Positions 40,652-50,136 are shown, numbered from the stretch's first letter. The stretch: DNA of 64,000 bases from Deltaproteobacteria bacterium (GCA_016875405.1 VGRJ01000007.1:23857-87856), one strand, 5' to 3'. The notes: generated by a model not told the origin, from the sequence alone. Program-made: numbers and translations.

Positions 40652-43600
40652 CTACTCCGCGACCGAGGCCCATGAGTCAAAGCGCAGCTGATTGCGCGGG
40701 CTCAAGAGCCGCACGGTGCTCGCCTTGCTCTTCGCCGCATTACCGCCGTAAGTGTTGCCCGTGTTCCCCGTGTGGAAGAGCAAGTTGAAGCGCGGCGCGC
40801 TCGAGTTTGAGATGCCGGTGTGCGACCCGACGTACGAGTCATTGACGGTCGAGGTCTCGATACACGATGGCTCCATCTGGATCGCTAGCCCGTAGACTAC
40901 CGTGCCACCGTCCTGCTTCACCTCATCAGTGAAGGTGGTCGTCGCCGAATCTGGATTTTTCGGCAATCGCGCGAGCGGCCGCGGACCTGCGCCCTTGTCC
41001 TCGTTCTGCTTGTACGACACGCCCCACACGGAGCCGTAGCCCGCACTGCAAGCTGAGGACGAGTTGTCGGCAGCAGGCGTGTAGGTCGCGAAGTAAGCGA
41101 CGCCGTCGAAGACCGCCGAGGGACCGATGACCCGCTTGCCATCGCTGAACGGCAAGAACCAGTTCGGCTCGATAGTATAATTGTATTTACCAGCCGGCAC
41201 CGGCTTCTCGGTGATCGACCACATGCGGTTCTTCATGCCGCTCTTGTAGTTGAGCAGCTCCTGGTCGCCGGTCGAGTAGATGATGACCAAGTTGCCCACG
41301 TCGTCGACCGATAGCATCGGCCAGCCCTCGACGGGCTGGGCGTCGTTTGCCTTGTCATCTGCCGTCGAGAAGGCGTCCCAGACGAGATCGGCCGTCCACT
41401 TCGCTGGGTCACTGCTCGAGAAGTCGATGCGGTACAGGCCGCCGCTTGCGTCACCGATGAACGCGCGATTGGCGACCTGGCCGGGCGCGCTGGGGTAGGG
41501 CGCGGGCACGCCCGTGAGAGGCGCGTCGAAGTTTCCCTGCGAGAAGAGACTCTTATCGACCCCGGCCGGCAGGTTTTCGGACTTGTCGCCGATGACGCGC
41601 AGCACCTGGCCGTCGCTCAGGCGTACGACGTAGAGCATCCGGTCCTTACCCGCATCCCAGCAAGCTGCGGAGGAGCGTGGCTTGTACTTGCCGGTGATGG
41701 CCGCGTAGTCGGTCTGCATGCGTGCTTTGCAGGAGCCCTTGGCCTTGCCCTTCCGTGCACCACCACCAGGCAGGAGCGCGACGCCCACCTCCTTCACGCC
41801 GGTGCCGTCTCTCATCGAAAGCGTCGCGATCGCTGGCGTGCCGGCGTCGTCACCGAAGAGCTTCGCGCCGTTCTTCGTGGTGGACAGCTGCCAGAGGAAG
41901 GTCGGCTTCGTGGGATCGGTCACATCGAGCGCGAAATAATACCCACCGCCACCACCACCGCCGGCGACCAGAACGGTCTTCCAGCTCGAACCGCTCGTCG
42001 TCCCCGACACCTTCGCCTGCCCAAGCGTACGCTCGTAGGGGACATCCCGCACGACGATCGTGCCGTCGAGCAGCGCCTTTTGGGTGTTGGGATACACACC
42101 GAGAATCTGCGGCAGCACGTGTGGGGGGAGGAAAGACCAGAGCTCGTTGTTCTTGACGCTGTCGACGAGGTCGGTGTCCTTCGAGTTGGTCGAAGCGATC
42201 TTGTGGGCGTGGAGCTGGCCGTCGGTCGTCGCGGTATAGAGCACCACCGGACGCTTCGACTGCTGCAGCGCGAACTGCTCGTAGTCGGCGTCACGAAGCC
42301 GCGCGACGGGCGGCGTCGAGACGGTCGGATTCGCGTGGTAGATGGCGCCGAACTCCTCGCCGCTTCGCGTCGAGAGCCCGCCACCATTGCTGCCTCCGAG
42401 GAGCCATTTCGTCAGGCGCCGTCCGCAGTCGCCCGCCGAGGACGCGACCAGGTTCTTGTCTTTGCACGCGGCAGGCATTGGGTTGAGGTCCCACGCCGAC
42501 GGGTAGTTGTTGGCCTCATCGCTAATGGTCGTCAAGCTCCCGTCCTTCGTCGTACCGCTGTAGATTCCGACGCTGTCGTCGACCGATAGGTTGGGCCGAA
42601 TCGACCTCGCCGAGTGGCGCGCGCCGGAGCCCGCGTCGGCCGCAATCACGGTGATGAAGCGCCGCGCCGCGGAGCTCTTGCCTGAGTTGATGTTCTTCGC
42701 GAAATCATCGCCCTTCGAGGCGTCGACGTTTTGAAGCTGCGCCTGCAGCTCGCCGTTCACGGTCTTGCACTGCCAGCGGCGTCGCTCGAGGTTGCCCGTC
42801 CAAAGGTCGCTCGCCTTCGTATTGAACGACGATGTGAACTCCCAGGCGACCGCATCGGCGTTGCTGCTCGTCAAGACGAGACCGCTGCCGTTGCCGAAGA
42901 CCGGCGTCGTGCGGCTCGTGGTGCCACTCGATGCGTTCGACAACACCGACGAGAGCGCGGTCTTGAGACTCGTAATATCGTCCGCGAAGTAGGCGCCGGT
43001 GGTCCCGCCCTCGTAAGCGATGCGTGACAGCGTGCAGCAGGCCTTGAGGCCGCCGGTGGCGTTGACGCATTTGCCGCCCGACTCGAAGTCGGTCGGCATC
43101 TTCAGCGTGCGGCAGTCGGTCCCGGAGACGGTGGAGAGCCCGAAGCCCACGGTGTACACCTTGACCGCCGTCTTTGGGTCCGAAGGATGCGCGAGGTCGT
43201 ACGCGATCTCGTGCGGCTTCTTGAAGGGGCAGCTGCCGCCCTTCTCCTCACAGAACGGGCGAAGGTCAAGGTTCGGCTCACCGTCCGAGAGCAGGATGAC
43301 GTAGTTCGCTCGACAACCGCCGGTCGTGTAGCCGTCTGCCGCGGGCGCGAAGTACTGCGCGTTGTCGAGCGGATCCTTCGACTTGTCCTGGCGAAGGAAC
43401 ACGAAAGCATCGGCGAGCTGGCCGGCGATCGGGGTCGCGCCGTACGGACGCATCGCGAGCAGCATCGATTGGATGCGGTCGTTCCCCTTATAGATGTCAT
43501 CCAGACTCGAGTCGGGCGGACCGAACGCGATGAGGCGGCCTTCCCACGGTGGCGCCCCCTGGTTGCGAGCGCCGACCTCCTGGATGCTGCTCTTGCAGCC

Positions 43601-44290
43601 GGGTGGATAGCCGGTGACGGCGGAGCCGCCCTTGTTCCAGTCGAGGTAATAGCTCCAAAGACCGTCGAAGCCCGCCTTGACTTCGGACGAGTCGCCCGAG
43701 ACGCCGGTACCCTTGTCGGCGGCGGAGTCGAACGTCATCACGGAGAAGCGAACGCGATCCCGGTACGCATCGAGGATCCCGTCGGTCGACTGCTCGAAGT
43801 TGGTGCAGGTCGTCGAACGGCTATTGTACTTGTGATACTTGATCGCATCCTTCGGCCAGTCATAGGCGTTGGACGGGAGCGTGCCCGGACCCGCCACGCA
43901 CTCGTTCGAGACGAGCCGGTGATGCGGCGTTTCATAGCCAAAGTCGTACGGCGAGGTCGATTGGATGCTGTACTCGTCCTTGAAGTCGGTCGACGCGCGA
44001 TCGATCTTGAGGCAGCCGCGGCCCTTCACCGTGCCGGTGAGCACCGACACGAGCGACTGCCACTTGTTGAGATCCGAGTTCTTGCTCGGGTCGACGCTGC
44101 AGGTCGTCGGCATCTTGCCGTCCGACATCTGCTCCATCGAGCCGGAGCTATCGATGAGGAGAAGGACGTTCGGCAGCGGCGGGCTGATGTCGATCTGCGC
44201 GGCCGCCGGTAACGCGACCGCGGTCGTCGTGAGGGCGGCGAGCAGCCAGCGCGAGGCCCGGAGCACGGTGCGATCCTTGTGGTGGCTCAT
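40652..44290 (-). CDS. pilY1: PilY1-type pilus tip adhesin/assembly protein
   Basis: 1212 residues, exported by an N-terminal signal (LLAALTTTAVALPAAAQ). A von Willebrand A domain follows at once, with its metal site in NVLLLIDSSGSM (D47) and VILLSDGEPNL. The C-terminal half is the PilC/PilY beta-propeller: DADYEQFALQQSKRPVVLYTATTDGQLHAHK and VLVAGGGGGGGYYFALDVTDP, and a calcium-loop-like segment may be present. PilY1 sits at the type IV pilus tip, priming assembly and adhesion. It is the last pilus gene of the operon, 40 bp after pilX. Confidence 0.95.
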   Translation of the reverse strand: MSHHKDRTVLRASRWLLAALTTTAVALPAAAQIDISPPLPNVLLLIDSSGSMEQMSDGKMPTTCSVDPSKNSDLNKWQSLVSVLTGTVKGRGCLKIDRASTDFKDEYSIQSTSPYDFGYETPHHRLVSNECVAGPGTLPSNAYDWPKDAIKYHKYNSRSTTCTNFEQSTDGILDAYRDRVRFSVMTFDSAADKGTGVSGDSSEVKAGFDGLWSYYLDWNKGGSAVTGYPPGCKSSIQEVGARNQGAPPWEGRLIAFGPPDSSLDDIYKGNDRIQSMLLAMRPYGATPIAGQLADAFVFLRQDKSKDPLDNAQYFAPAADGYTTGGCRANYVILLSDGEPNLDLRPFCEEKGGSCPFKKPHEIAYDLAHPSDPKTAVKVYTVGFGLSTVSGTDCRTLKMPTDFESGGKCVNATGGLKACCTLSRIAYEGGTTGAYFADDITSLKTALSSVLSNASSGTTSRTTPVFGNGSGLVLTSSNADAVAWEFTSSFNTKASDLWTGNLERRRWQCKTVNGELQAQLQNVDASKGDDFAKNINSGKSSAARRFITVIAADAGSGARHSARSIRPNLSVDDSVGIYSGTTKDGSLTTISDEANNYPSAWDLNPMPAACKDKNLVASSAGDCGRRLTKWLLGGSNGGGLSTRSGEEFGAIYHANPTVSTPPVARLRDADYEQFALQQSKRPVVLYTATTDGQLHAHKIASTNSKDTDLVDSVKNNELWSFLPPHVLPQILGVYPNTQKALLDGTIVVRDVPYERTLGQAKVSGTTSGSSWKTVLVAGGGGGGGYYFALDVTDPTKPTFLWQLSTTKNGAKLFGDDAGTPAIATLSMRDGTGVKEVGVALLPGGGARKGKAKGSCKARMQTDYAAITGKYKPRSSAACWDAGKDRMLYVVRLSDGQVLRVIGDKSENLPAGVDKSLFSQGNFDAPLTGVPAPYPSAPGQVANRAFIGDASGGLYRIDFSSSDPAKWTADLVWDAFSTADDKANDAQPVEGWPMLSVDDVGNLVIIYSTGDQELLNYKSGMKNRMWSITEKPVPAGKYNYTIEPNWFLPFSDGKRVIGPSAVFDGVAYFATYTPAADNSSSACSAGYGSVWGVSYKQNEDKGAGPRPLARLPKNPDSATTTFTDEVKQDGGTVVYGLAIQMEPSCIETSTVNDSYVGSHTGISNSSAPRFNLLFHTGNTGNTYGGNAAKSKASTVRLLSPRNQLRFDSWASVAE

Positions 44291-44330
44291 ACAATCGTCC
44301 TTCAGATCGAAAGTCGGGAAACAGCGGGTC

Positions 44331-45005
44331 TCATTGCGGCACGGGGCCCATGATGACGTTGGCGCGCGACAGCTCGACGCCGGCCGCGGTGGCGGAGGCG
44401 GTGTCCCAGGTGCCGGCAGTCGTCTGCTTCGGGCGCACCATGCCTTCGGCCGAGATGGTGACCATGACGTATGTCATGATCGAGCCGCCGCCGATGCTGT
44501 TCACCTGATTGCCTTGAACCGGCGGCCAGGCCGGGTGCTTATCGGTCATCTCGATTTTCATATCCCCCTCAAGGTAGACGCCCGGCTGCGAGAGACTCCC
44601 TGCGTCCGAGGCTGTGCTCGCCGAGAGGATCTTGTGGGTACCTGACTTCGAGACGTTCTTCACCACGGTCTGGAGATCGGAGAGCGAGTAGCGCGCGCAC
44701 GACGGCGTCGTCAGTTTGTCATAGCCGAGGCAGCCCTTGCCCTTCTCCATGTTCTGAGCGTGCTTGTTCGGCTCGGTCGAGATGTCGGCGGACAGCGCCG
44801 AGACCGCGTAGTCCGCGACGTAGTGCGTCTGCACTTGTTGTCGGTTGTAACCGCTCGCGAGGTCCGCGAGGCTCGCGGAGCGCACCGCGTACATGCCGAG
44901 CGCACTCATCAGGCTGATGACGAGCAGCACGATGAAGATCGCCGCGCCCCGCTCGCCGCGACGCGAGCGCCGGCGCGCGAGCTGCCACTGCATGGTCGCG
45001 TTCAC
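44331..45005 (-). CDS. pilX: PilX-like minor pilin
   Basis: 224 residues from GTG at 45003-45005, which overlaps the pilW stop as GTGA; TTG at 45008 is a weaker choice. The N-terminus (RRSRRGERGAAIFIVLLVISLMSALGMYAVRSASL) is a class III-like prepilin helix typical of PilX, with cleavage expected after the Gly before AAIFIVLL. The rest includes two cysteines (GCLGY, PSCARY). It should form part of the minor-pilin priming complex with PilV, PilW, FimT and PilY1. Confidence 0.82.
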   Translation of the reverse strand: MNATMQWQLARRRSRRGERGAAIFIVLLVISLMSALGMYAVRSASLADLASGYNRQQVQTHYVADYAVSALSADISTEPNKHAQNMEKGKGCLGYDKLTTPSCARYSLSDLQTVVKNVSKSGTHKILSASTASDAGSLSQPGVYLEGDMKIEMTDKHPAWPPVQGNQVNSIGGGSIMTYVMVTISAEGMVRPKQTTAGTWDTASATAAGVELSRANVIMGPVPQ

Positions 45006-46276
45006 CAAGACACCCCCGCCTGGTTCGAGAGGTAGACGTCCGCGACGAGAGTGCGCACGCGCGCAAAGCCGAGATCGGTGCCGAGATCGTAGCGCAGGAG
45101 GCCGCCGTCGGAGGTCTTCGGGAGCCCGACCGTACGGTCCGTCATCGGCGCGCGGGTGCTGAGCCGCACCGTAACCGCCGACGTGTACTGGGGCGTCCCC
45201 GAGTTGCTGGTGGCGTTCGTCTTCTCATAGACGCGCTTGTCGCCGATTGGGTAGCGGAGCACGTTCGGGGTTTGGTTCACGTTGGTGCTGAGCTCGGTGC
45301 GTGTCACCCCGAACTTGAGGTCGACCGCGTACTCGGCCACGACCTCGAGCGTGTTCCTGAGCTCCTTGCCATCGACGTCGACCTCGACCCGGACGAGCTC
45401 GGTGCGGTCGGGCTCGACCTCTCCCTTGAACTCGTTCGGCTTCAACCCATTGACGTTCGCCTTCGGGAACATCCCCGCGAAGCGGGGGTGGAGCGCCGTG
45501 TCGATGCGACGCAAGTTGTATTTCACGAACGAGACGGGATTCAGGAGCGCGCCTACGCAGAGGCCCGTGCAGCCGCAGGTCGTCTGGGTCTCACGCTTCG
45601 CGAGCTTGGGGGTACCGGAGACGCTGATGCGAGGTTTGGTACCCGACTCGTCGATGCCGGTCACGACGCCGAAGGTCGAGCGTCCTTCCTGATCGACGAG
45701 CCGCACCATTCCCCCGACGACGAAGATGCGTTCAAATATCCCCTGGCCCGTCTGAGCCGCCAGCTTCGTGCGCCAGTACGCGCCGTCCTGCGACAGGTAG
45801 ATGTCGTAGCCGCCCGAACCGCCCGCCTGCATCACCGCCACGCTGTAGTGCTCGGTGGAGTTCATGAGGCCGCCAAGCATCAGCGAGTCGGGGTTCAGCC
45901 CGTTGGTGGCGCTGAGGTTGTGATCGCCCGGGTTCTCACTCTTCGACCCGCCCTCGGTGATGCGAATCCCAGCGAGATCCTTCATCTGGGTCGGCCAGGT
46001 CTCCGAGAACGCGCAGACGTTCGGGTCCTTCCGCGCGTTGGGGGTAGACTTGTACGCCGCGCGGCGGATGTCGGACGAGAGCCGCGTCATGCCGACCATG
46101 CTGGCGAACTGCGCCCCGGTGAGGCGCGCTTCGCGCTGAAAGAACAACGCCGCGTTTCGGGCGAGCATGAAGGCGCCTGCCGCGACGGCGAGGCCCGCGC
46201 TCATGGCGACCATGAGCTCGATGAGCGTGAAGCCGCGCGAGCGACGACGTCGGCTTCGAGAGGCGCGCACGCTCAT
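45002..46276 (-). CDS. pilW: PilW-like minor pilin
   Basis: 424 residues from the ATG at 46274-46276, overlapping the pilV stop as ATGA. The prepilin signal RRSRGFTLIELMVAMSAGLAVAAGAF has the Gly-Phe cleavage site and Glu+5. The long C-terminal region has a Cys cluster (TTCGCTGLC) and a beta-rich end. Family members of this size are the largest minor pilins in such operons. Confidence 0.88.
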   Translation of the reverse strand: MSVRASRSRRRRSRGFTLIELMVAMSAGLAVAAGAFMLARNAALFFQREARLTGAQFASMVGMTRLSSDIRRAAYKSTPNARKDPNVCAFSETWPTQMKDLAGIRITEGGSKSENPGDHNLSATNGLNPDSLMLGGLMNSTEHYSVAVMQAGGSGGYDIYLSQDGAYWRTKLAAQTGQGIFERIFVVGGMVRLVDQEGRSTFGVVTGIDESGTKPRISVSGTPKLAKRETQTTCGCTGLCVGALLNPVSFVKYNLRRIDTALHPRFAGMFPKANVNGLKPNEFKGEVEPDRTELVRVEVDVDGKELRNTLEVVAEYAVDLKFGVTRTELSTNVNQTPNVLRYPIGDKRVYEKTNATSNSGTPQYTSAVTVRLSTRAPMTDRTVGLPKTSDGGLLRYDLGTDLGFARVRTLVADVYLSNQAGVSW

Positions 46277-46929
46277 AGGTTCGCTCCGGCACGCACGACC
46301 GACGCGCTCATGTAGACGAAATGGTAGCGCGACGTGGACTCGCCCACCTTGCTCACGTACCCCGCATCCCCCGAGCACAGCTCCTGCCCGTTGATGGTGC
46401 CGGCGACGGTGTTGCTCACGCCGGTGCCACGGTTGCGGAGCCAGAATACTCGGACGTCGGCGCGCGCCATGTTCGGCAAGAGCTGCACGATGCGAACGTT
46501 CGTGCAGAAGGCCGCGTCCCTCAGCTTCGCCGCGTCCGTGATGTCGTGCCCGCGCACATCTGCGCCGGGTGAGTAACCGAGGACGGTGTCGACCCCGGGG
46601 CGCGTCCAGACGTTCTCGTTTCCGCCGATCTGCGGGTAGTCTTCGCCGATCACCTTCAGCCAGCGGGTGTCGTTGACCGTCGAGCCGCCGGTGGATGTCT
46701 TGCGCCAGCCGAGCGCATCAATCTTGATGCGGTCGAGCCACGCGGCCGCGACAGTCGATGCCGTCGAGAGGTCCCGCGCGCGTGTGTTGCCGAGGAGCGT
46801 GGCCTTCTGCATGGCGACGACACCGGTCGCACCGACGGCGAGCACGGCGAGCGCCATGATGACCTCGACCATTGTGTAGCCGAGGGCGTGACTCCCGACG
46901 CGAGCCCGCGAAGGACGCGTCGCCCTCAT
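46273..46929 (-). CDS. pilV: PilV-like minor pilin
   Basis: 218 residues from the ATG at 46927-46929, overlapping the fimT stop as ATGA. The prepilin helix HALGYTMVEVIMALAVLAVGATGVVAMQ has cleavage after Gly, before YTMVE, with Glu+5. A longer open frame reaching 47091 is only extension through fimT. It ends ATGA into pilW. Confidence 0.87.
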   Translation of the reverse strand: MRATRPSRARVGSHALGYTMVEVIMALAVLAVGATGVVAMQKATLLGNTRARDLSTASTVAAAWLDRIKIDALGWRKTSTGGSTVNDTRWLKVIGEDYPQIGGNENVWTRPGVDTVLGYSPGADVRGHDITDAAKLRDAAFCTNVRIVQLLPNMARADVRVFWLRNRGTGVSNTVAGTINGQELCSGDAGYVSKVGESTSRYHFVYMSASVVRAGANL

Positions 46930-47561
46930 AGCTGCGACACCACCCTCGCCGAGCCGTGCGGCGGAAAGACGACAAAGCGCGCGAAGTTCGTCTTCGTGTT
47001 GGTCACCCGCACGCGAGGGACCCCGGTAAGCACCGAAAATGCGCCCGCGGACGAGTATCGGACGAACGTACGCCCCGCCGGCGTAAAGCACACCTGCGCG
47101 AACTGTTGAACGTTGCCGACGTCGTCGAGGAAGGCGGCCCCCGCGGGCTCGAAGCGCTTTCGGCGCTCGTCGAACGAAACCACGAACTTGCTCGTCGTGC
47201 CGGAGTCACCCCAATCGGGGGAGAAGCAGCTCGCCGAGGGCAGGTTGGCCGAGGCGCCGCTCGGTCCAGCGACGGCCTCGCGCACCGTGAAGTGCCCCGC
47301 CGGGTTCGCGCCGGACGGCATGGCGGCGTTCGCATCCCAGCGGACGAGCACGGCGCTGCCGCGGCCCATCGAGCGACTGCGCGCGGTGCGGTAAAGATCG
47401 GCGATGTTGAGCGCCGCGTTCTCGACGCGACGGTCCTTCGTCAGCTCGATCCAAGACGGCGTAGCGGCGGCCACGACGATCCCGATGAAGGCGACGACCG
47501 CCATCATCTCGATCAACGTAAAGCCGGCTCGGTGCCGTCGGGAGACCCTGATCAGGCACAT
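46926..47561 (-). CDS. fimT: FimT/GspH-like pseudopilin
   Basis: 211 residues. The leader RRHRAGFTLIEMMAVVAFIGIVVAAATPSW is a classical prepilin helix with Glu+5, and the GspH/FimT type is indicated by RRVENAALNIADLYRTARSRSMGRG. First gene of the minor-pilin operon fimT-pilV-pilW-pilX-pilY1. A near-perfect -24/-12 element lies just upstream. No major pilin (pilA/pilE) is present in this cluster. Confidence 0.88.
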   Translation of the reverse strand: MCLIRVSRRHRAGFTLIEMMAVVAFIGIVVAAATPSWIELTKDRRVENAALNIADLYRTARSRSMGRGSAVLVRWDANAAMPSGANPAGHFTVREAVAGPSGASANLPSASCFSPDWGDSGTTSKFVVSFDERRKRFEPAGAAFLDDVGNVQQFAQVCFTPAGRTFVRYSSAGAFSVLTGVPRVRVTNTKTNFARFVVFPPHGSARVVSQL

Positions 47562-47575
47562 GGTCGATGGTTGAT

Positions 47576-47592
47576 ACGCAAGAATGGTGCCC
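47576..47592 (-). promoter_or_regulatory. sigma-54 promoter candidate for the minor-pilin operon
   Basis: On the minus strand GGGCACC-N4-TTGC matches the -24/-12 consensus, with the GG (47590-47591) and GC (47578-47579) doublets exactly 10 bp apart. Pilus genes of Myxococcus are known to use sigma-54 with PilR. The implied transcript start (about 47566) is only 5 bp before the fimT ATG, so a near-leaderless message is implied. Confidence 0.5.
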
Positions 47593-47699
47593 CATCAACA
47601 TCTCATCGTTCCATGCATTTGAGCGCATCTTCCGCGCATCCGACGGCTCGAGAACAGGAACCGATTGCGGGGCTATGCAAAAAGTTCTACCCCCCGACC

Positions 47700-48833
47700 A
47701 TGGCTCGCTTCCACACGGTGCTCGCGCTCTCGGCTGCCACGGTCATCCTGTCGGGCTGTGACGCGTCTCGCGGCCCTGTCGAGCGCGGCGCGCCGCCTCC
47801 GCCAGTTGAGACCGCGAAGCCGGCAGGCGCGACCTGCGCGCGTCCGACAAAGGTCGCCGATCCCTCAAACGTGGCCGCGCTCCCCCCGCGCGCGGGGAAC
47901 TTCTGCCTGGATCCGAGCGGCAGCGATCGAGGCTACGGCGACGGCGCGAAGGAGCCGCTGAAACCCGGGATCTGCGACGTGTTCGACGGCGAATGCGAGA
48001 TCTACGTCCAGCATGGGGCGAAGCGCGTGAACGAGGCGCGCTATGTGGACGACGGCGGCTCGAAGGCGACCGTCGACGTGAAGCACTCGCGCTTCGGGAG
48101 CCCGGAGCAAGCGCTCGCCATGTTCACGAAGCGCGCGCTCGGCGCCGGCGATCCGGCCCACCCCGACACGCCGCGACCGATCGAGGGAGGAGGGCTCGCG
48201 ACGCTCGGGCTTGGGAATGCCTACGTCTGGCGCGGGTCGGACCTCGCGGAGATCACCGTGAACGACGCGGAGCTTTCGGTCGACGAGCTGAAGAAGCGCG
48301 GCGACGAGCTGCTGCCCGCGCTCGTGAAGGACGTCGGCGACCGCTTCACGGGGCCGACCGAGCTCCCTGGCGCCGCGAAGCTCTTGCCGACGAAGGCCCG
48401 CCTGCCGAACGGCATTCGCTACGAGCTCGCGGACCTGCTGGTCACGGGAGGCGGCGCGGGAGCGTTCGGCTTCTACCGCGACGGTGACCGGCGCTGGCGC
48501 GTGCTCGCTGCGGCCACGACGTCGGAGGCCGACGCGAAGGCAGCCCTCGCGAAGCTCGCCGCAGGTGGGGCACCGGAGAAGGGACCGGGCGACGGCGCGA
48601 CGCGCGTGGTCGTTGGTCCGACGAAGGCCGAGTGGCTCATCCTACGAAGTGGCTCCAACGTGCTGGGAGTCGGGGACGAACTGCTCGTCTTGCGGGCGGG
48701 CATGAGCGACGACGAGCGCGCCAAGCGCAGCCTCACGCTCGACGAGAAGCGTTCACGCCTCGCGGCGCTCGTGACCGACCATGCCCACGCGACGCCGTCC
48801 GGAGGGACGCCGGCGGCCCGCCCATCGAAGTGA
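47700..48833 (+). CDS. hypothetical lipoprotein, possibly DUF6599-like
   Basis: 377 residues from the ATG at 47700, with a lipoprotein signal ending ILSGC. Residues about 50-100 hold a few Cys; the second half is repeated alpha/beta: KHSRFGSPEQALAMFTKRALG, then GPTELPGAAKLLPTKARLPNGIRYELADLL and GFYRDGDRRWRVLAAATTSEADAKAAL. That second block is somewhat like DUF6599, but I am not sure. It is divergent from the minor-pilin operon. Confidence 0.68.
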   Translation: MARFHTVLALSAATVILSGCDASRGPVERGAPPPPVETAKPAGATCARPTKVADPSNVAALPPRAGNFCLDPSGSDRGYGDGAKEPLKPGICDVFDGECEIYVQHGAKRVNEARYVDDGGSKATVDVKHSRFGSPEQALAMFTKRALGAGDPAHPDTPRPIEGGGLATLGLGNAYVWRGSDLAEITVNDAELSVDELKKRGDELLPALVKDVGDRFTGPTELPGAAKLLPTKARLPNGIRYELADLLVTGGGAGAFGFYRDGDRRWRVLAAATTSEADAKAALAKLAAGGAPEKGPGDGATRVVVGPTKAEWLILRSGSNVLGVGDELLVLRAGMSDDERAKRSLTLDEKRSRLAALVTDHAHATPSGGTPAARPSK

Positions 48834-48857
48834 GCGCGGGCCGCACGGGGGCGAGGC

Positions 48858-49559
48858 TCACTGACACCAACAGTCGGGCTCGCCGGTCGAGGTCATCTGA
48901 CCCTGGTACGACGTGCCGCAGAACCCGGTGTAGGACTTGCCGCTCAAGGCGCACTCGGCGTTGCAGTCGTACGTGTAGAGGAACCCCGAGCGGCAGAGAT
49001 CGAGCGACTCGCCGTCCACGCCGCACTTGGTGACGCTGCACACGGGGAAGCAGACGAAATAGGGCTGTGAGTTTGGGTTGTTGATGTCGTTGCAGGTCGC
49101 GGACTCGACGGCGCTCGGGCAACCCGAGGGGAGGAGGAGCGTGCCGTAGACCTCCTCACAGGTCGCGCTGTTGTAGGGATTCCCGTTCTTGTCGAGGGCG
49201 CCGCAGGCGATGAGGCGGTTGCAAAAACGAGTAACGGGGTCGCCGACCGGCGGAGCGTCGAAGCAGAGGTCGAGCGCCGACGAGGTCCCGTCGTATAGCG
49301 ACGCGCAGCTCGAGGATTCGACGGCGTTCGCGCAGCTCGTGGAGAACGTACCCTCGGGGTAATCCCCGAGACACGATCCATAAGTGAACGTGAAGCCGTT
49401 CGAGTCGAGCACGCCGCACTGCGCGAACTTGTCGCAGACGCGCTCGGTCGGGGTGTCGAGGATGATGTTGTTGTCGTTGACCTTGACCAGACAGGCCTGG
49501 GTCGCGACGGCGAGGAAACCAAAGGAACCAAAAGCAGCGAGCGTGCGAGAGTTCATCAT
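48858..49559 (-). CDS. Cys-rich exported protein with two related domains
   Basis: 233 residues with a lipoprotein-like signal (FLAVATQAC). It has about 24 cysteines. An N-terminal domain (VCDKFAQCGVLDSNGFTFTYGSC) resembles the start of the second domain (FCNRLIACGALDKNGNPYNSATC), so the protein looks like an internal duplication. The C-terminal 110 residues match the neighbouring protein at 49654-50136 almost throughout (CSVTKCGVDGESLD, FLYTYDCNAEC, TGEPDCWCQ). Function unknown; disulfide-rich and surface-exposed is likely. Confidence 0.75.
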   Translation of the reverse strand: MMNSRTLAAFGSFGFLAVATQACLVKVNDNNIILDTPTERVCDKFAQCGVLDSNGFTFTYGSCLGDYPEGTFSTSCANAVESSSCASLYDGTSSALDLCFDAPPVGDPVTRFCNRLIACGALDKNGNPYNSATCEEVYGTLLLPSGCPSAVESATCNDINNPNSQPYFVCFPVCSVTKCGVDGESLDLCRSGFLYTYDCNAECALSGKSYTGFCGTSYQGQMTSTGEPDCWCQ

Positions 49560-49653
49560 GAGGACAACTTAACGCACGCTCAAGCGGAGCGACAACTTGC
49601 GGCCGACGTCGCATCTTTGCCCTGAGACGCAGGTCACCGGGGCGTGAGTACCC

Positions 49654-50136
49654 TCACTGACACCAGCAGTCTGGCTCGCCCGTCGCGGTCGTCTGCCCCT
49701 GGTATGTGGAGCCGCAGACGCCCGTGTACACCTTGCCGCTGCGGGAGCACTCGGCGTCGCAGTCGTACGTGTAGAGGAAGCCGTCGCGGCAAAAGTCGAG
49801 CGAATCGCCGTCGATGCCACAGGTCGTCACGCTGCAGAGGGGGAAGCAGACCTCGTAGGGAAATGAGTTCGGGTTGTCGAGCTCGGCGCAGGTCGCCCCT
49901 TCAACCGTGCCCGGGCAGCCGACCGGCAGTCGCAGGGTGCCGTAGACGTCCTGACAGGACGAGCGGCTGTAAGGAAAACCGTTTAGGTCGAAGGTGCCGC
50001 AGGCGACGAGGCGGTCGCAGAACCGATCGACCGCATCGCCGATGTTGTCATCGACCTGGACGACGCAGGCTGGGGTTGCGACGGCGGTCGCGAGGAGCAG
50101 CCCCGCACCCGTGACGAGCTTGAAGATCGAGCGCAT
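49654..50136 (-). CDS. Cys-rich exported protein, paralogue of the neighbour
   Basis: 160 residues from the ATG at 50134-50136, with a signal ending VATPAC. Its mature part is one copy of the domain seen in the downstream gene: FCDRLVACGTFDLNGFPYSRSSC, LRLPVGCPGTVEGATC, CSVTTCGIDGDSLDFC and TGEPDCWCQ. The tandem arrangement, 94 bp apart, points to gene duplication, with the downstream copy gaining (or this one losing) an N-terminal domain. Function unknown. Confidence 0.73.
   Translation of the reverse strand: MRSIFKLVTGAGLLLATAVATPACVVQVDDNIGDAVDRFCDRLVACGTFDLNGFPYSRSSCQDVYGTLRLPVGCPGTVEGATCAELDNPNSFPYEVCFPLCSVTTCGIDGDSLDFCRDGFLYTYDCDAECSRSGKVYTGVCGSTYQGQTTATGEPDCWCQ

Noticed and set aside
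47670..47695. minus-strand GGTAGAACTTTTTGC as a -24/-12 promoter
   Set aside because: The GG-GC spacing is 11 bp instead of 10; the site at 47576-47592 is much better.
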